A stretch of DNA of 64,000 bases from Chamaelirium japonicum. Its lineage: Eukaryota; Streptophyta; Magnoliopsida; Liliales; Melanthiaceae. Below the pieces are notes generated by a model. It saw nothing but the letters and a program-made list of their open reading frames with translations, was not told the DNA's origin and did not search any database. This document shows positions 14,839-28,903 of this stretch, piece after piece; position 1 is the stretch's first letter, and every line of letters begins with the position of its first letter. The stretch is taken from assembly GCA_947650365.1 (NCBI GenBank), contig OX393552.1, positions 46,578,999 through 46,642,998 on the forward strand. Reading direction: 5' to 3'. Position numbers and translations under genes: made by a program.

Positions 14839-16509
14839 CGTACGAATGAATTATAATGGATCGTACAAATGAATTAAAATGGATACATTCGAGCGAATGA
14901 ATTAGAATAGATATATTCGAGCGAATGAATTAGAATGGATCGTACGAATGAATTAGAATGGATCGTACAAATGGATTAGAATGGATCGTGCGAATGAATT
15001 AGAATGGATCGTAAAAATGAATTAGAATGGATCGTATGAACGAATTAGAATGGATCTTACAAATGAATTAGAAAGGATACATTCATACGAATGAATTAGA
15101 ATGGATCGTACGAATGGTTACATTCGTGCGAATGAATTAGAATGGATCGTATGAATGATTAGAATGGATCGTGTGAATGAATTAGAATTGATCATACAAA
15201 TGAATTAGAATGGATCGTACGAATGAATTAGAATGGATACATACATTCATGCGAATGAATTAGAATGGATACATTCATGCGAATGAATTAGAATGGATAC
15301 ATTCATGCGAATGAATTAGAATGGATCGTAGGAATGAATTAGAATGGATCGTACGAATGAATTAGAATGGTTACATTCGTGCGAATGAATTAGAATGGAT
15401 CGTACGAATGAATTAGAATGGATCGTGCGAATGGATTAGAATGGATCGTACGATTGAATTAGAATGGATCGTGCGAATGAATTTGAATTGATCGTACGAA
15501 TGAATTAGAATGGATCCACTGAATGAATTAGAATGGATCGTAAGAATGAATTAGAATGGATCCACCAAATGAGTTAGAATGGATCATATGAATGAATTAG
15601 AATGGATCGTACGAATGAATTAGAATGGATCGTATGAATGAATTAGAATGGATCGTATGAATGAATAAGAATGGATCGTACGAATGAATTAGAATGGATT
15701 GTGCGAATGAATTAGAATGAATCGTACGAATGCATTAGAATGGATCGTAGGAATGAATTAGAATGAATCGTACGAATGAATTAGAATAGATCGTGCAAAT
15801 AAATTAGAATAGATCATACGAATGAATTAGAATAGATATATTCATGCGAATGAATAAGAATAGATCGTACGAATGAATAAGAATGGATCGTTCGAATGAA
15901 TTAGAATGGATCGTATGAATAAATTAGAATGGATCGTACGAATGAATTAAAATGGATACATTTGTGCAAATTAGAATGGATCGTACGAATGGATTAGAAT
16001 TAGATCGTACGAATGAATTAGAATAGATCGTACGAATGAATTAGAATGAATCATACGAATGCATTAGAATGGATCATACGAATGAATTAGAATGAATTAG
16101 AATGGATACATTTGAGCGAATGAATTAGAATGGATCGTACGAATGAATTAGAATGGATCGTGCGAATGAATTAGAATGGATTGTACGAATGAATTAGAAT
16201 GGATCATACGAATGGATTAGAATGGATCGTACGAATAAATTAGAATGGATCATGCGAATGAATTTGAATGGATCGTACGAATGAATTAGAATCGATCGAA
16301 CGAATGAATTAGAATGGATACATTCGAGCGAATTAATTAGAATAGATCGTAGGAATGAATTAGAATGGATCGTGCGAATGAATTAGAATGAATCGTACGA
16401 ATGAATTAGAATGGATCGTACGAATGAATTAGAATGGATACATTTGTGCAAATGAATTAGAATGGATCGTATATTCATGCAAATGAATTAGAATGGATCG
16501 TACAAATGA
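14839..16509 (+). repeat. Satellite, F block
   Basis: Head-to-tail F monomers, including two variants with GATCCAC in place of GATCGTAC near 15525 and 15559. The part after about 15690 belongs to the 5.7-kb segmental duplication. No gene is seen. Confidence 0.95.
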
Positions 16510-18235
16510 ATCCATTCTAATTCATTCGCACGAATGTTTCCATTCTAATTCATTTGCATGAATGTATCCATTCTAATTTATTCGTACGAATGAATTAGAA
16601 TGGATCGTATGAACAAATTAGAATGGATCATACGAATGAATTAGAATGGATACATTCGTGCGAATGAATTAGAACAGATCGTACAAATGAATTAGAATGG
16701 ATCGTAAGAATAAATTAAAATGGATACATTCGAGCGAATGAATTAGAATGGATACATTTGTGCGAATGAATTAGAATGGATCGTACGATGCAATGTTATT
16801 CATTCGTACAATGCGTTCTAATCCATTCGTACGATCCATTATAATTCATTCGCACGAATGTATCCATTCTAATTCATTCGTACATACTAATTCATTTGCA
16901 CGATCCATTCTAATTCATTCCTATGATCCATTCTAATTCATTCGTATGATCCATTCTAATTCATTTGCTCGAATGTATCAATTCTAATTCATTCATACGA
17001 TCCATTCTAATTCGTTCATACGATCCATTCTAATTCGTTCGTACGATCCATTCTAATTCATTCGTACGATCTATTCTAATTCATTCGTACGATCCATTCT
17101 AATTCATTCTCACAAATGTAACCTTTCTAATTCATTTGTACGATCCATTCTAATTCATTCGTACGATCCATTATAATCCATTCGTACGATTCATTCTAAT
17201 TCATTCGTACAATCCATTCTAATTCATTCGTACGAATGTATCCATTCTAATGCATTCGTACGATTCATTCTAATTCATTCTCATGAATGTAACCTTTTTA
17301 ATTCATTTGTATGATCCATTCTAATTCATTCATACGAATGTATCCATTCTAATCCATTCAAACGATCCATTCTAATCCATTCGTACGATCTATTCTAATT
17401 CATTCTCACAAATGTAACCTTTCTAATTCATTTGTACGATCCATTCTAATTCATTCGTACGATCCATTCTAATCCATTCGTACGATCCATTCTAATTCAT
17501 TCGTACGATCCATTCTAATTCATTCGTACAAATGTATCCATTCTAATTCATTCCTACGATCCATTCTAATTCATTCATACGATCTATTCTAATTCATTCG
17601 CACGAATGTATCCATTCAAATTCATTCGCACAATCCAATCTAATTCAAATGTACGATCCATTCTAATTCATTCACATGATGTATTCCAATTCATTCGTAC
17701 GATCCATTCCAATTCATTTGTACGATCCATTTTAATTCATTTGTATGATCCATTCTAATGCATTCGTACGATTCATTCTAATTCATTAGCACTATCCATT
17801 CTAATTCATTCGTACGATTCATTCTAATTCATTCGTCCGATCCATTCTAATTCATTCGCACGATACATTCTAAGTCATTCGTACGATCCATTCTAATCCA
17901 TTCGTACGATCCATTCTAATCCATTTGTACGATCCATTCTAATTCATTCTAATTCATTCGTACGATCCATTCTAATTCATTCGCACTATCCATTCTAATT
18001 CATTCTTACAATCCACTCTAATTCATTCCTACGATCCATTCTAATTCATTCGCACGAATGTATCCATTCTAATTCATTCGTACGATCCATTCTAATTCAT
18101 TCGCACAAATGTATCCATTCTAATTCATTCGTATGATCCATTCTAATTCATTCGCACGATCCATTCTAATTCCTTCGTATGATCCATTCTAATTCATTCC
18201 AACGATCTATTCTAATTCATTCGTATGATTCATTC
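16510..18235 (-). repeat. Satellite, mainly R block
   Basis: R monomers except for F monomers at 16586-16785. The R segment at 16510-16585 starts at a GAATCCATTC junction. The R-to-F switch at the right end is the palindrome CATTCGAATG at 18231-18240. Confidence 0.94.
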
Positions 18236-18666
18236 GAATGGATTAGATTGGATCGTACGAATGGATTAAAATGGATCATAGGAATGAATAAGAATGGATC
18301 GTGCAAATGAATTAGAATGAATACATTCGTGCGAATGAATTAGAATGGATCGTAGGAATGAATTAGAATGGATCGTACGAATGAATTAAAATGGTTACAT
18401 TCGTGCGAATGAATTAGAATGGATCGTACAAAAGAATTAGAAAGGTTACATTTGTGAGAATGAATTAGAATGGATCATACAAATGTATCCATTCTAATTC
18501 ATTCGTGCGATCCATTCTATTCATTCGTACGAATGAATTTGAATGGATCGTACGAATGAATTAGAATGGATCGTGCGAATGAATTAGAATGGATCGTACG
18601 AATGAATTAGAATGGATTAGAATGGATTAGAATGGATCGTATGAATGAATTAGAATGGATCGTTCA
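18236..18666. repeat. Satellite, short alternating blocks
   Basis: F 18236-18484, R 18485-18529, F 18530-18666. The central R segment is only about two monomers long. Near 18610 a truncated monomer, GGATTAGAATGGATTAGAAT, is locally duplicated. Confidence 0.92.
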
Positions 18667-20227
18667 AATATATCCATTCTAATTAATTCGCACAAATGTA
18701 TTCATTCTAATTCATTCGTACGATCTATTCTATTTCATTCGTATGATCCATTCTAATTTATTCGCATGATCTATTCTAATTCATTCGTACGATTCATTCT
18801 AATTCATTCGCACAATCCATTCTAATTCATTCGAACGATCCATTCTAATTTATTCGCACGATCGATTCTAATTCATTCGTATGATCCATTATTTATTCGT
18901 ATGATCTATTCTAATTCTTTCGTACGATCCATTATAATTCATTCGCACGATCTATTCTAATTCATTCGTACAATCCATTCTAATTTATTCGTACGATCCA
19001 TTCTAATTCATTCACACTATCCATCCAAATTCATTCGTACGATCCATTCTAATTCATTCGTACGATCCATTCTAATTAGATCGTATGATCCATTCTAATT
19101 CATTCGCACAAATGTATCCATTTTAATTCATTCGTACGATCCATTCTAATTTATTCATACGATCCATTCTAATTCATTCGCACGATCCATTCGAATTCAT
19201 TCGTATGATCCATTCTAATTCATTTGTATGATCAATTCTAATTCATTCGTACGATCCATTCTAATTCATTCGTATGATCCATTCTAATTCATTCGTCCGA
19301 TCCATTCTAATTCATTCGTACGATCCATTCTAATTCATTTGTATGATCCTATCTAATTCATTCTAATTCATTCGCACGATCCATTCTAATTCATTCGTAC
19401 GATTCATTTTAATTTATTCGCACGAATGTAACCTTTCTAATTCATTTGTATGTATCCATTCTAATTCATTCGTACGATCCATTCTAATCCATTCGTACGA
19501 TCCATTCTAATCCATTCGTACGATCCATTCTAATTCATTCGCTCGAATATATCCATTCTAATTCATTCGCACGATCCATTCTAATTCATTTGTACGATCC
19601 ATTCAAACTCATTCATACAATCCATTCTAATTCATTCGTAGGATCCATTCTAATTCATTCGCATGATCCATTCTAATTCATTCGCACGATCCATTCTAAT
19701 TCATTCGTATGATCCATTCTAATTCATTCCTACGATCTATTCTAATTCATTCGTACGATCCATTCTAATTCAATCGTACGATCCATTCTAATTGATACCT
19801 CGAATATATCCATTCTAATTCTTTCATATGATCCATTCTAATTCATTCGCACGAATGTATCCATTCTAGTTCATTTGTACGCTCCATTCTAATTCATTCG
19901 TACGCTTCATTCTTATTCATCGCACAAATGTATCCATTCTAATTTATTCGCACGTTCCATTCAAATTCAATCGTATGATCCATTCTAATTCATTCGCACG
20001 ATCAATTCTAATCCATTCGTACGATCCATTCTAATTCATTCGCACGATCCATTCTAATTCTTTCGCACGAATGTATCCATTCTAATTCATTTGCACGATC
20101 CATTCTAATTCATTCGTACGATCCATTCTAATTCATTCGTACGATCCATTGTAGTTCATTCTCACGAATGTAACCTTTCTAATTCATTTGTATGATCCAT
20201 TCTAATCCATTCGTACGATCCATTCGC
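18667..20227 (-). repeat. Satellite, R block
   Basis: R monomers throughout. This is the longest reverse block in copy A of the segmental duplication. No gene is seen. Confidence 0.95.
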
Positions 20228-21199
20228 TCGAATAAATTAGAATGAATCATACGAATGAATTAGAATGGATACATTGTAGCGAATGAATAAGAATGGATCG
20301 TACGAATGAATTAGAATGGATAATAGGAATGAATTAGAATGGATCGTGCAAATGAATTAGAATGGATACATTCATGCGAATGAATTAGAATGGATCGTGC
20401 GAATGAATTAGAATATGATTCATTCTAATTCATTCGTACGATCCATTCTAATTCATTCGTACGATCTAATTCTAATCCATTCGTACGATCTATTATAATT
20501 GATTCGTACGATCCATTCTAATTCATTTGCATGAATGTATCCATTCTAATTTATTCGTACGAATGTATTAGAATGGATCGTACGAACGAATTAGAATGGA
20601 TAGTACGAATGAATTAGAATGGATACATTCGTGCGAATGAATTAGAATAGATCGTACGAATGAATTAGAATGGATTGTACGAATGAATTAGATTGTACGA
20701 ATGAATTAGAATGGATCGTATGAATTAATTAAAATGGATACATTCGAGCGAATGAATTAGAATGGATACATTTGTGCGAATGAATTTGAATGGATCGTAG
20801 GAATGAATTAGAATGGATCGTACGATGCAATCTAATTCTTTCGTACAATGCGTTCTAATCAATTCGTACGATCCATTCGTTCATTCGTTCGATCCATTCC
20901 AATTCATTCGTTCGATCCATTCTAATTCATTTGTACGATCCATTCTAATTCATTCGCACAAATGTATCCATTTTAATTCATTCGTACGATCCATTCTAAT
21001 TTATTCATACGATCCATTTTAATTCATTCGCATGATCCATTCTAATTCATTCGTACGATCCATTCTAATTCATTCGCACACAAATGTAACCTTTCTAATT
21101 CATTTGTATGATCCATTCTAATTCATTCGTACGATCCATTCTAATCCATTTGTACAATCCATTCTAATCCATTCGTACGATCCATTCTAATTCATTCAT
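20228..21199. repeat. Satellite, alternating blocks
   Basis: F 20228-20414, R 20415-20558, F 20559-20821, R 20822-21199. The switch at 20822 has the unusual follow-on variants GATGCAATC and ACAATGCG, which are found again at the matching switch near 40598. An open frame at 20813-21022 is satellite translation only. Confidence 0.93.
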
Positions 21200-24100
21200 A
21201 GGAATGAATTAGAATGGATACATTCGTGCGAATGAATTAGAATGGACCGTACGAACGAATTAGAATGGATCGTATGAACGAATTATAATGGATAGTACGA
21301 ATGAATTAGAATGGATACATTCGAGCGAATGAATTAGAATGGATCGTACGAATGAATTAGAATGGATCATAGGAATGAATTAGAATGGATCGTGCAAATG
21401 AATTAGAATGGATACATTCGTGCGAATGAATTAGAATGGATCGTAGGAATGAATTAGAATGGATCGTACGAATGGATTAGAATGGATCGTACGAATGAAT
21501 TAGAATGGATCGTACAAACGAATTAGAAAGGTTACATTTGTGAGAATGAATTAGAATGGATCGTATGAATGAATTAGAAAGGATCGTACGAATGGATTAG
21601 AATGGATCGTACGAATGGATTAGAATGGATCGTACGAATGAATTAGAATGGATACATTTGTGCGAATGAATTAGAATGGATTGTATGAATGAATTAGAAT
21701 GGATCGTACGAATGAATTGGAATGGTTACATTCGTGCGAATGAATTAGAATGGATCGTACGAATGAATTAGAATGGATACATTCGAGCGAATGAATTAGA
21801 ATAGATCGTACGAATGAATTAGAATGGATTGTATAAATGAATTAGAAAGTTTAAATTTGTGAGAATGAGTTAGAATGGATCGTATGAATGAATTAGAATG
21901 GATCATACGAATGAATTAGAATGGTTACATTCGTGCGAATGAATTAGAATGGATCGTACAAATGGATTAGAATGGATCGTACGAATGGATTAGAATGGAT
22001 CGTACGAATGAATTAGAATGGATCGTACAAATAAATTAGAAAGGTTACATTTGTGAGAATGAATTAGAATGGATCGTACGAATGGATTAGAATTGATCGT
22101 ACGAATGAATTAGAATGGATACATTTGAGCGAATGAATTAGAATGGATCATACGAATGAATTAGAATGGATCGTAGGAATGAATTAGAATGGATACATTC
22201 GTGCGAATGAATTAGAATGTTTCGTATGAATGAATTAGAATAGATCGTACAAATGAATTAGAATGGATCGTGCGAATGAATTAGAATTGATCATACGAAT
22301 GAATTAGAATGGATCGAACGAATGAATTAGAATGGATCGTGCGAATGAATTAGAATGGATACATTCGTGCGAATGAATTAGAATGGATTGTGCGAATGAA
22401 TTAGAATGGATCGGGCGAATGAATTTGAATGGATCATGCGAATTCATTAGAATGGATCATACGAATAAATTAGAATAGATCGTACGAATGAATTAGAATG
22501 GATACATTCGTGCGAATGAATTAGAATGGATCGTACGATTGAATTAGACTGGATCGTACGAATAAATTAGAATGGATACATTCATGCAAATGAATTAGAA
22601 TGGATCGTACGAATGAATTAGAATGGATCATACGAATGAATTAGAATGGATCGTATGAATGAATTAGAATGGATCATATGAATGAATTAGAATGGTTACA
22701 TTCGTGCGAATGAATTAGAATGGATTGTACGAATGGATTAGAACACATTGTACGATTGAATTAGAATGGATCGTACGAATGAATTAGAATGGATACATTC
22801 GTGCGAATGAATTAGAATGGATTGTACGTATGAATTAGAATGGATTGTACGTATGAATTAGAATGGATCGTGCGAATGAACTAGAATGGATGCATACATT
22901 CATGCGAATGAATTAGAATGGATCGTATGAATGATTTAGAATGGATCTTATGAATGAATTAGAATGGATCATACGAAAGAATTAGAATGGATCATACGAG
23001 TGAATTAGAATGAATCGTACGAATGAATTAGAATGGATCATAGGAATGAATTAGAGTGGATCGTACGAATGAATTAGAATGGATTAGAATGGATCGTACG
23101 AATGAATTAGAATGGATCGTACAAATGGATTAGAATGGATCGTACGAATGGATTAGAATGGATCGTACAAATGGATTAGAATGGATCGTACGAATGAATT
23201 AGAATGGATCATACAAATGAATTAGAAAGGTTACATTCATGAGAATAAATTAGAATGGATCGAAGAAATTAGAATGGATCGTACGAACGAATTAGAATGG
23301 ATCGTACGAACGAATTAGAATGGATCGTATGAACGAATTAGAATGGATCGTACGAATGAATTAGAATGGATACATTCGAGCGAATGAATTAGAATGGATC
23401 GTACGAATGAATTAGAATGGATCATAGGAATGAATTAGAATGGATCGTGCAAATGAATTAGAATGGATACATTCGTGCGAATGAATTAGAATGGATCGTA
23501 GGAATGAATTAAAATGGATCGTACGAATGAATTAGAATGATTACATTCGTGCGAATGAATTAGAATGGATCGTACGAATGGATTAGAATGGATCGTACGA
23601 ATGAATTAGAATGGATCGTACAAATGAATTAGAAAGGTTACATTTGTGAGAATGATTTAGAATGGATCGTACGAATGAATTAGAATGGATCGTACGAATG
23701 GATTAGAATGCATCGTACGAATGAATTAGAATGGACCGTACGAATGAACTAGACATAGGAATGAATTAGAATGGATCATACGAATGAATTAGAATGGATC
23801 GTACGAATGAATTAGAATGGATCGTATGAATGGATTAGAACGCATTGTACGAATGAATTAGAATGGATCGTACGAATGGATTAAAATGGGCCGTATGAAT
23901 GAATTAGAATGGATCGTACGAATGAATTAGCATGGATACATTCGAGCGAATGAATTAGAATGGATCGTACGAATGAATTAGAATGGATCATAGGAATGAA
24001 TTAGAATGGATCATGGGAATGAATTAAAATGGATCATGCAAATGAATTAGAATGGATACATTCGTGCGAATAAATTAGAATGGATCGTAGGAATGAATTA

Positions 24101-25605
24101 GAATGGATCGTACAAATAAATTAGAATGGTTACATTCGTGCGAATGAATTAGAATGGATCGTACTAATGGATTAGAATGGATCGTACGAATGGATTAGAA
24201 TAGATCGTACGAATGAATTAGAATGGAACGTACAAATGAATTAGAAAGGTTACATTTGTGAGAATAAATTAGAATCGATCGTACGAATGGATTAGACTGG
24301 ATCGTACGAATAAATTAGAATGGATCATACGAATAAATTAGAATGGATACATTTGTACGAATAAATTAGAATGGATTGTACGAATGAATTAGAATGGATT
24401 GTATGAATAAATTAGAACGGATCGTACGAATGAATTAGAATTGATCGTGCGAATGAATTAGAATGGATCATAGGAATGAATTAGAATGGATCGTGCAAAT
24501 GAATTAGAATGGATACATTCGTGCGAATGAATTAGAATGGATCGTAGGGATGAATTAAAATGGATCGTACGAATGAGTTAGAATGGTTACATTCGTGCGA
24601 ATGAATTAGAATGGATCGTACGAATGGATTAGAATGGATCGTACGAATGGATTAGAATGGATCGTACGAATGAATTAGAATGGATCGTGCGAATGAATTA
24701 GAATGGATCGGATGAATGAATTAGAATGAATCGTGCGAATGAATTAGAATGGATCGTACGAATGAATTAGAATGGATAGTGCGAATGAATTAGAATGGCT
24801 CGTACGAATGAATTAGAATGGATACATTCGTGCGAATGAATTAGAATGGATCATACGAATGAATTAGAATAGATCGTATGAACGAATTAGAATGGATCGT
24901 ACGAACGAATTAGAATGGATCGTATGAACGAATTAGAATGGATCGTACGAATGAATTAGAATGGATACATTCGAGGGAATCAATTAGAATGGATCGTACG
25001 AATGAATTAGAATGGATCATAGGAATGAATTAGAATGGATCATACAAATAAATTAGAAAGGTTACATTCGTGAGAATGAATTAGAATGGATCGTACGAAT
25101 GAATTAGAATGGATCATGCGAATGAATTTAAATGGATCGTACGAATGAATTAGAATGGATCGAACGAATGAATTAGAATGGATACATTCGAGCGAATGAG
25201 TTAGAATAGATCGTAGGAATAAATTAGAATGGATCATACGAATGAATTAGAATGAATCGTGCGAATGAATTAAAATGGATTGTACGAATGAATTAGAATG
25301 GATACATTCGTGCGAATGAATTAGAATGAATCGTACGAATGAATTAGAATGGATCGTACGAATGAATTAGAATGGATCGTACGAATGAATTAGAATGGAT
25401 ACATTTGTATGAATAAATTAGAATGGATTGTACGAATGAATTAGAATGGCTACATTCTTGTGAATAAATTAGAATGGATCATATATTCATGCAAATAAAT
25501 TAGAATGGATCATACGATTGAATTAGAATGGATCGTGCGAATGAATTAGAATGAATCGTACGAATGCATTAGAATGGATCGTACGAATGAATTGGAATGA
25601 ATCGT
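21200..25605 (+). repeat. Satellite, long F block
   Basis: The second-longest single-orientation block in the window (4.4 kb). A four-monomer haplotype, with ends ATTCGAGC, GTAC, ATAGG and GTGCA in order, recurs near 21314, 23369, 23934 and 24964. It is often followed by ATTCGTGC, GTAGG, and the GGTTACATTTGTGAG variant. Spacing of the haplotype is irregular, so this is scattered rather than strictly periodic higher-order structure. Confidence 0.95.
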
Positions 25606-25928
25606 ATGATCCATTCTAATTCGTTTGTCCGATCCATTCTAATTCATTAGCACGAATGTATCCATTCTAATTCATTCGTACAATCCATTCTAATTCATTC
25701 GTACGATCGTTTCTAATTCATTCGCATGATCCATTCTAATTCATTCCTACGATCTATTCTAATTCATTCGCTCAAATGTATCCATTCTAATTCATTCGTT
25801 CGATCCATTCTAATTCATTCATACGATCCATTCTAATCCATTCGTACGATCCATTCTAATTCATTCGTACGATCCATTCTAATTCGTTCATACGATCCAT
25901 TCTAATTCGTTCGTACGATCCATTCTAA
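25606..25928 (-). repeat. Satellite, R block
   Basis: Entered through the recurrent F-to-R junction at 25606 (GAATGAATCGTATGATCC, then GTCCGATCC one monomer later). It ends abruptly at CATTCTAAAATAAG, a non-palindromic join to F monomers. Confidence 0.94.
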
Positions 25929-27914
25929 AATAAGTTAGAATGGATCATACGAATGAATTAGAATGGATCGCATGAATGAATTAGAATGGATTGTGCGAAT
26001 GAATTAGAATGGATCGTATGAATTAGAATGGATCGTGCGAATGAATTAGAATGGTTCGTCTGAATGAATAAGAATGGATCATACGAATGAATTAGAATAG
26101 ATATATTCATGCGAATGAATTAGAATGGATCGTACGAATGAATTAGAATGGATCATACGAATGAATTAGAATGGTTAGAATGGATACATTCGAGCGAATG
26201 AATTAGAATAGATCATACGAATGAATTAGAATGGATCGTACGAATGAATTAGAATGGATACATTTGTGCGAATAAATTACAATGGATCGTGCAAATGAAT
26301 TAGAATGGATACATTCATGCGAATGAATTAGAATAGATCGTAGGAATGAATTACAATGGATCGTACGAATGAATTAGAATAGATCGTGCGAATAAATTAG
26401 AATGGATCATACGAATGAATTAGAATAGATATATTCATGCGAATGAATTAGAATGGATCGTACGAATGAATTAGAATGGATCGTGCGAATGAATTAGAAT
26501 GGATCGTACGAATGGATTAGAATGGATCGTACAAATGGATTAGAATGGATCGTACGAATGGATTAGAATGGATCGTATGAATGAATTAGAATGGATCATA
26601 CAAATGAATTAGAAAGGTTACATTCGTGAGAATGAATTAGAATGGATCGTACGAATGGATTAGAATGGATCGTACGAATGAATTAGAATGGATCGTACAA
26701 ATGAATTAGAATGGTTACATTCGTGCGAATGAATTATAATAGATCGTAGGAATGAATTAGAATGGATCGTATGAACGAATTAGAATGGATCGTACGAATG
26801 AATTAGAATGGATACATTCGAGCGAATGAATTAGAATGGATCGTACGAATGAATTAGAATGGATCATAGGAATGAATTAGAATGGATCGTGCAAATGAAT
26901 TAGAATGGATATATTCGTGCGAATGAATTAGAATGGATCGTTGGAATGAATTAGAATGGATTGTACAAATGAATTAGAATGGCTACATTCGAGCGAATGA
27001 ATTAGAATGGCTACATTCGTGCGAATGAATTAGAATGAATCGTAGGAATGAATTAGAATGGATCGTACGAATGAATTAGAATGGTTACATTCGTGCGAAT
27101 GGATTAGAATGGATCGGATGAATGAATTAGAATTGATCATGTGAATGAATTAGAATGGATCATACGATTAAATTTGATTGAATCGTACGAATAAATTAGA
27201 ATGGATACATTTCTGCGATGAATAAGAATGGAGCGTACGAATGAATTATATTGGAGCGTACAAATGAATTAGAATGGATACATTCGAGCAAATGAATTAG
27301 AATAGATCATAGGAATGAATTAGAATGGATCGTGCGAATGAATTAGAATGAATTGTACGAATGAATTAGAATGGATCGTACGAATGAATTAGAAAGGATC
27401 ATGCGAATGAATTAGAATGGATCGTACGAATGAATTAGAATGGATCGTGCAAATGAATTAGAATGGATCATACAAATGAATTAGAAAGGTTACATTCGTG
27501 AGAATGAATTAGAATGGATCGTACGAATTAATTAGAATGGATCATGCGAATGAATTTGAATGGATTGTACGAATGAATAAGAATGGATCGTACGAATGAA
27601 TTAGAATAGATCGTATGAGTGAATTAGAATGGATCGTACGAATAAATTAGAATGGATCGTGCGAATGAATTAGAATGGATCGTACGATTGAATTAGAATG
27701 GATCCACCGAATGAGTTAGAATGGATCATACGAATGAATTAGAATGGATCGTACGAATGAATTAGAATGGATTGTGCGAATGAATTAGAATGTATCGTAT
27801 GAATGAATAAGAATGGATCGTACGAATGAATTAGAATGGATCGTGAGAATGAATTAGAATGAATCATACGAATGCATTAGAATGGATCATACGAATGAAT
27901 TAGAATGAATCGTA
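25929..27914 (+). repeat. Satellite, F block
   Basis: Head-to-tail F monomers. The final 275 bp belong to the 650-bp duplication shared with 33.86-34.51 kb. A GATCCACCGAATGAG variant occurs at 27701. No gene is seen. Confidence 0.95.
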
Positions 27915-28290
27915 CGATCAATTCTAATTCATTCGTTCGATCCATTCTAATTCATTCGCACGAATGTATCCATTCTAGTTCATTCATACGATCCATTCTA
28001 ATTCATTCGTACGATCCATTCTTATTCATTCATACGATCCATTCTAATTCATTCACATAATCCATTCTAATTCATTCGTACGATCCATTCTAATTCATTC
28101 GTATGATCCATTCTAACTCATTCGGCGGATCCATTCTAATTCATTCGTACGATCCATTCTAATTCATTCGTACGATCCATTCTATTTCATTCTAATTCAT
28201 TCGTACGATCCATTCTAATTCATTCCTACGATCCATTCTAATTCATTCGCATGATCCATTCATACGATCCATTCTAATCCATTCGTACGA
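27640..28290 (+). repeat. About 650-bp duplication, copy 1
   Basis: Matches 33860-34510 at a constant offset of 6220 bp, checked at GATCCACCGA (27701 and 33921), at the flip CGTACGATCA (27911 and 34131) and at ATTCATTCGC (28241 and 34461). The duplication includes the flip junction itself. End points are approximate. Confidence 0.8.
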
Positions 28291-28342
28291 TCCATTCTAA
28301 TTCATTCGTACGATCCATTCTAATTCATTCGTATGATACATT
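27915..28342 (-). repeat. Satellite, R block up to the LTR insertion
   Basis: R monomers up to GTATGAT; the last five bases, ACATT at 28338-28342, form the left target-site duplication of the LTR element. GATCCGCC, a variant of the GGTGGATCC marker in reverse, occurs near 28128. Confidence 0.94.
28338..28342 (+). repeat. Left 5-bp target-site duplication (ACATT)
   Basis: ACATT directly precedes the TGTGGG start of the LTR and is repeated exactly at 29325-29329 directly after its CCAACA end. A 5-bp duplication is usual for LTR-retrotransposon integrases. ACATT is also the block that distinguishes 28-bp from 23-bp monomers, so chance agreement must be considered. Its exact position at both TG and CA ends argues against that. 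Confidence 0.85.
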
Positions 28343-28374
28343 TGTGGGTGCAAATTTTGGCATAAATCTACCAC

Positions 28375-28790
28375 GGGACCCACCGGCCCTGCCTGGTGGG
28401 CCCACGACGACTACAGCGGGACCCACCGGCCCTGCCTGGTGGCCCCACGAGGACTACCACGGGACCCACCGGCCCTGCCTGGTGGGCCCACGAGGACTAC
28501 CACGGGACCCACCGGCCCTGCCTGGTGGGCCCACGAGGGCTACAGCGGGACCCACCGGCCCTACCTGGTGGGCCCACGAGGACTACAGCAGGACCCACCG
28601 GCCCTGCCTGGTGGCCCCACGAAGACTACCACGGGACCCACCGGCCCTGTCTGGTGGGCCCACGAGGGCTACAGCGGGACCCACCGGCCCTGCCTGGTGG
28701 GCCCACGAGGGCTACAGCGGGACCCACCGGCCCTGCTTGGTGGGCCCACGAGGACTACAGCGGGACCCACCGGCCCTGCCTGATGGGGCC
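28375..28790 (+). repeat. 43-bp GC-rich minisatellite inside the LTR
   Basis: Units begin GGGACCCACCGGCCCTGCCT at 28375, 28418, 28461, 28504, 28547, 28590 (A for the first G), 28633, 28676, 28719 and 28762. The spacing is exactly 43 bp, giving nine full copies and a partial tenth that fades into CTGATGGGGCC. Two subtypes alternate at the unit end, CTACAGC and CTACCAC. Because 43 is not a multiple of 3 and the unit lacks stops on the + strand, all three + frames are open here (up to 202 codons); these are not genes. The repeat lies upstream of the TATA box, in the U3 part of the LTR. Confidence 0.95.
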
Positions 28791-28894
28791 AAGAGCCAGT
28801 GGAATCCCCTAGAAGATGGTAACAGGGCCCACAACTTTACCTGGAGGATCCCCAGATACGATAGCAAAAACCGCAATTCGCCACCCGAAATGTC

Positions 28895-28903
28895 TATAAA
28901 TAG
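28895..28903 (+). promoter_or_regulatory. TATA box of the LTR promoter
   Basis: TATAAATAG lies about 550 bp into the LTR. A transcription start about 25-35 bp downstream would place the U3/R boundary near 28925-28935. The position fits an LTR promoter; activity is inferred only. Confidence 0.6.

Larger units (their letters stand above)
15690..21410 (+). repeat. Segmental duplication, copy A (about 5.7 kb)
   Basis: The order of variant monomers and twelve orientation flips (16510, 16586, 16786, 18236, 18485, 18530, 18667, 20228, 20415, 20559, 20822, 21200) match the tract at about 35390-41280. Offsets drift only between about 19.61 and 19.85 kb. Copy A carries its own 296-bp tandem duplication, seen as CACAAATG at 17111 and 17407 where copy B has one. 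Boundaries are estimated by eye. Confidence 0.85.
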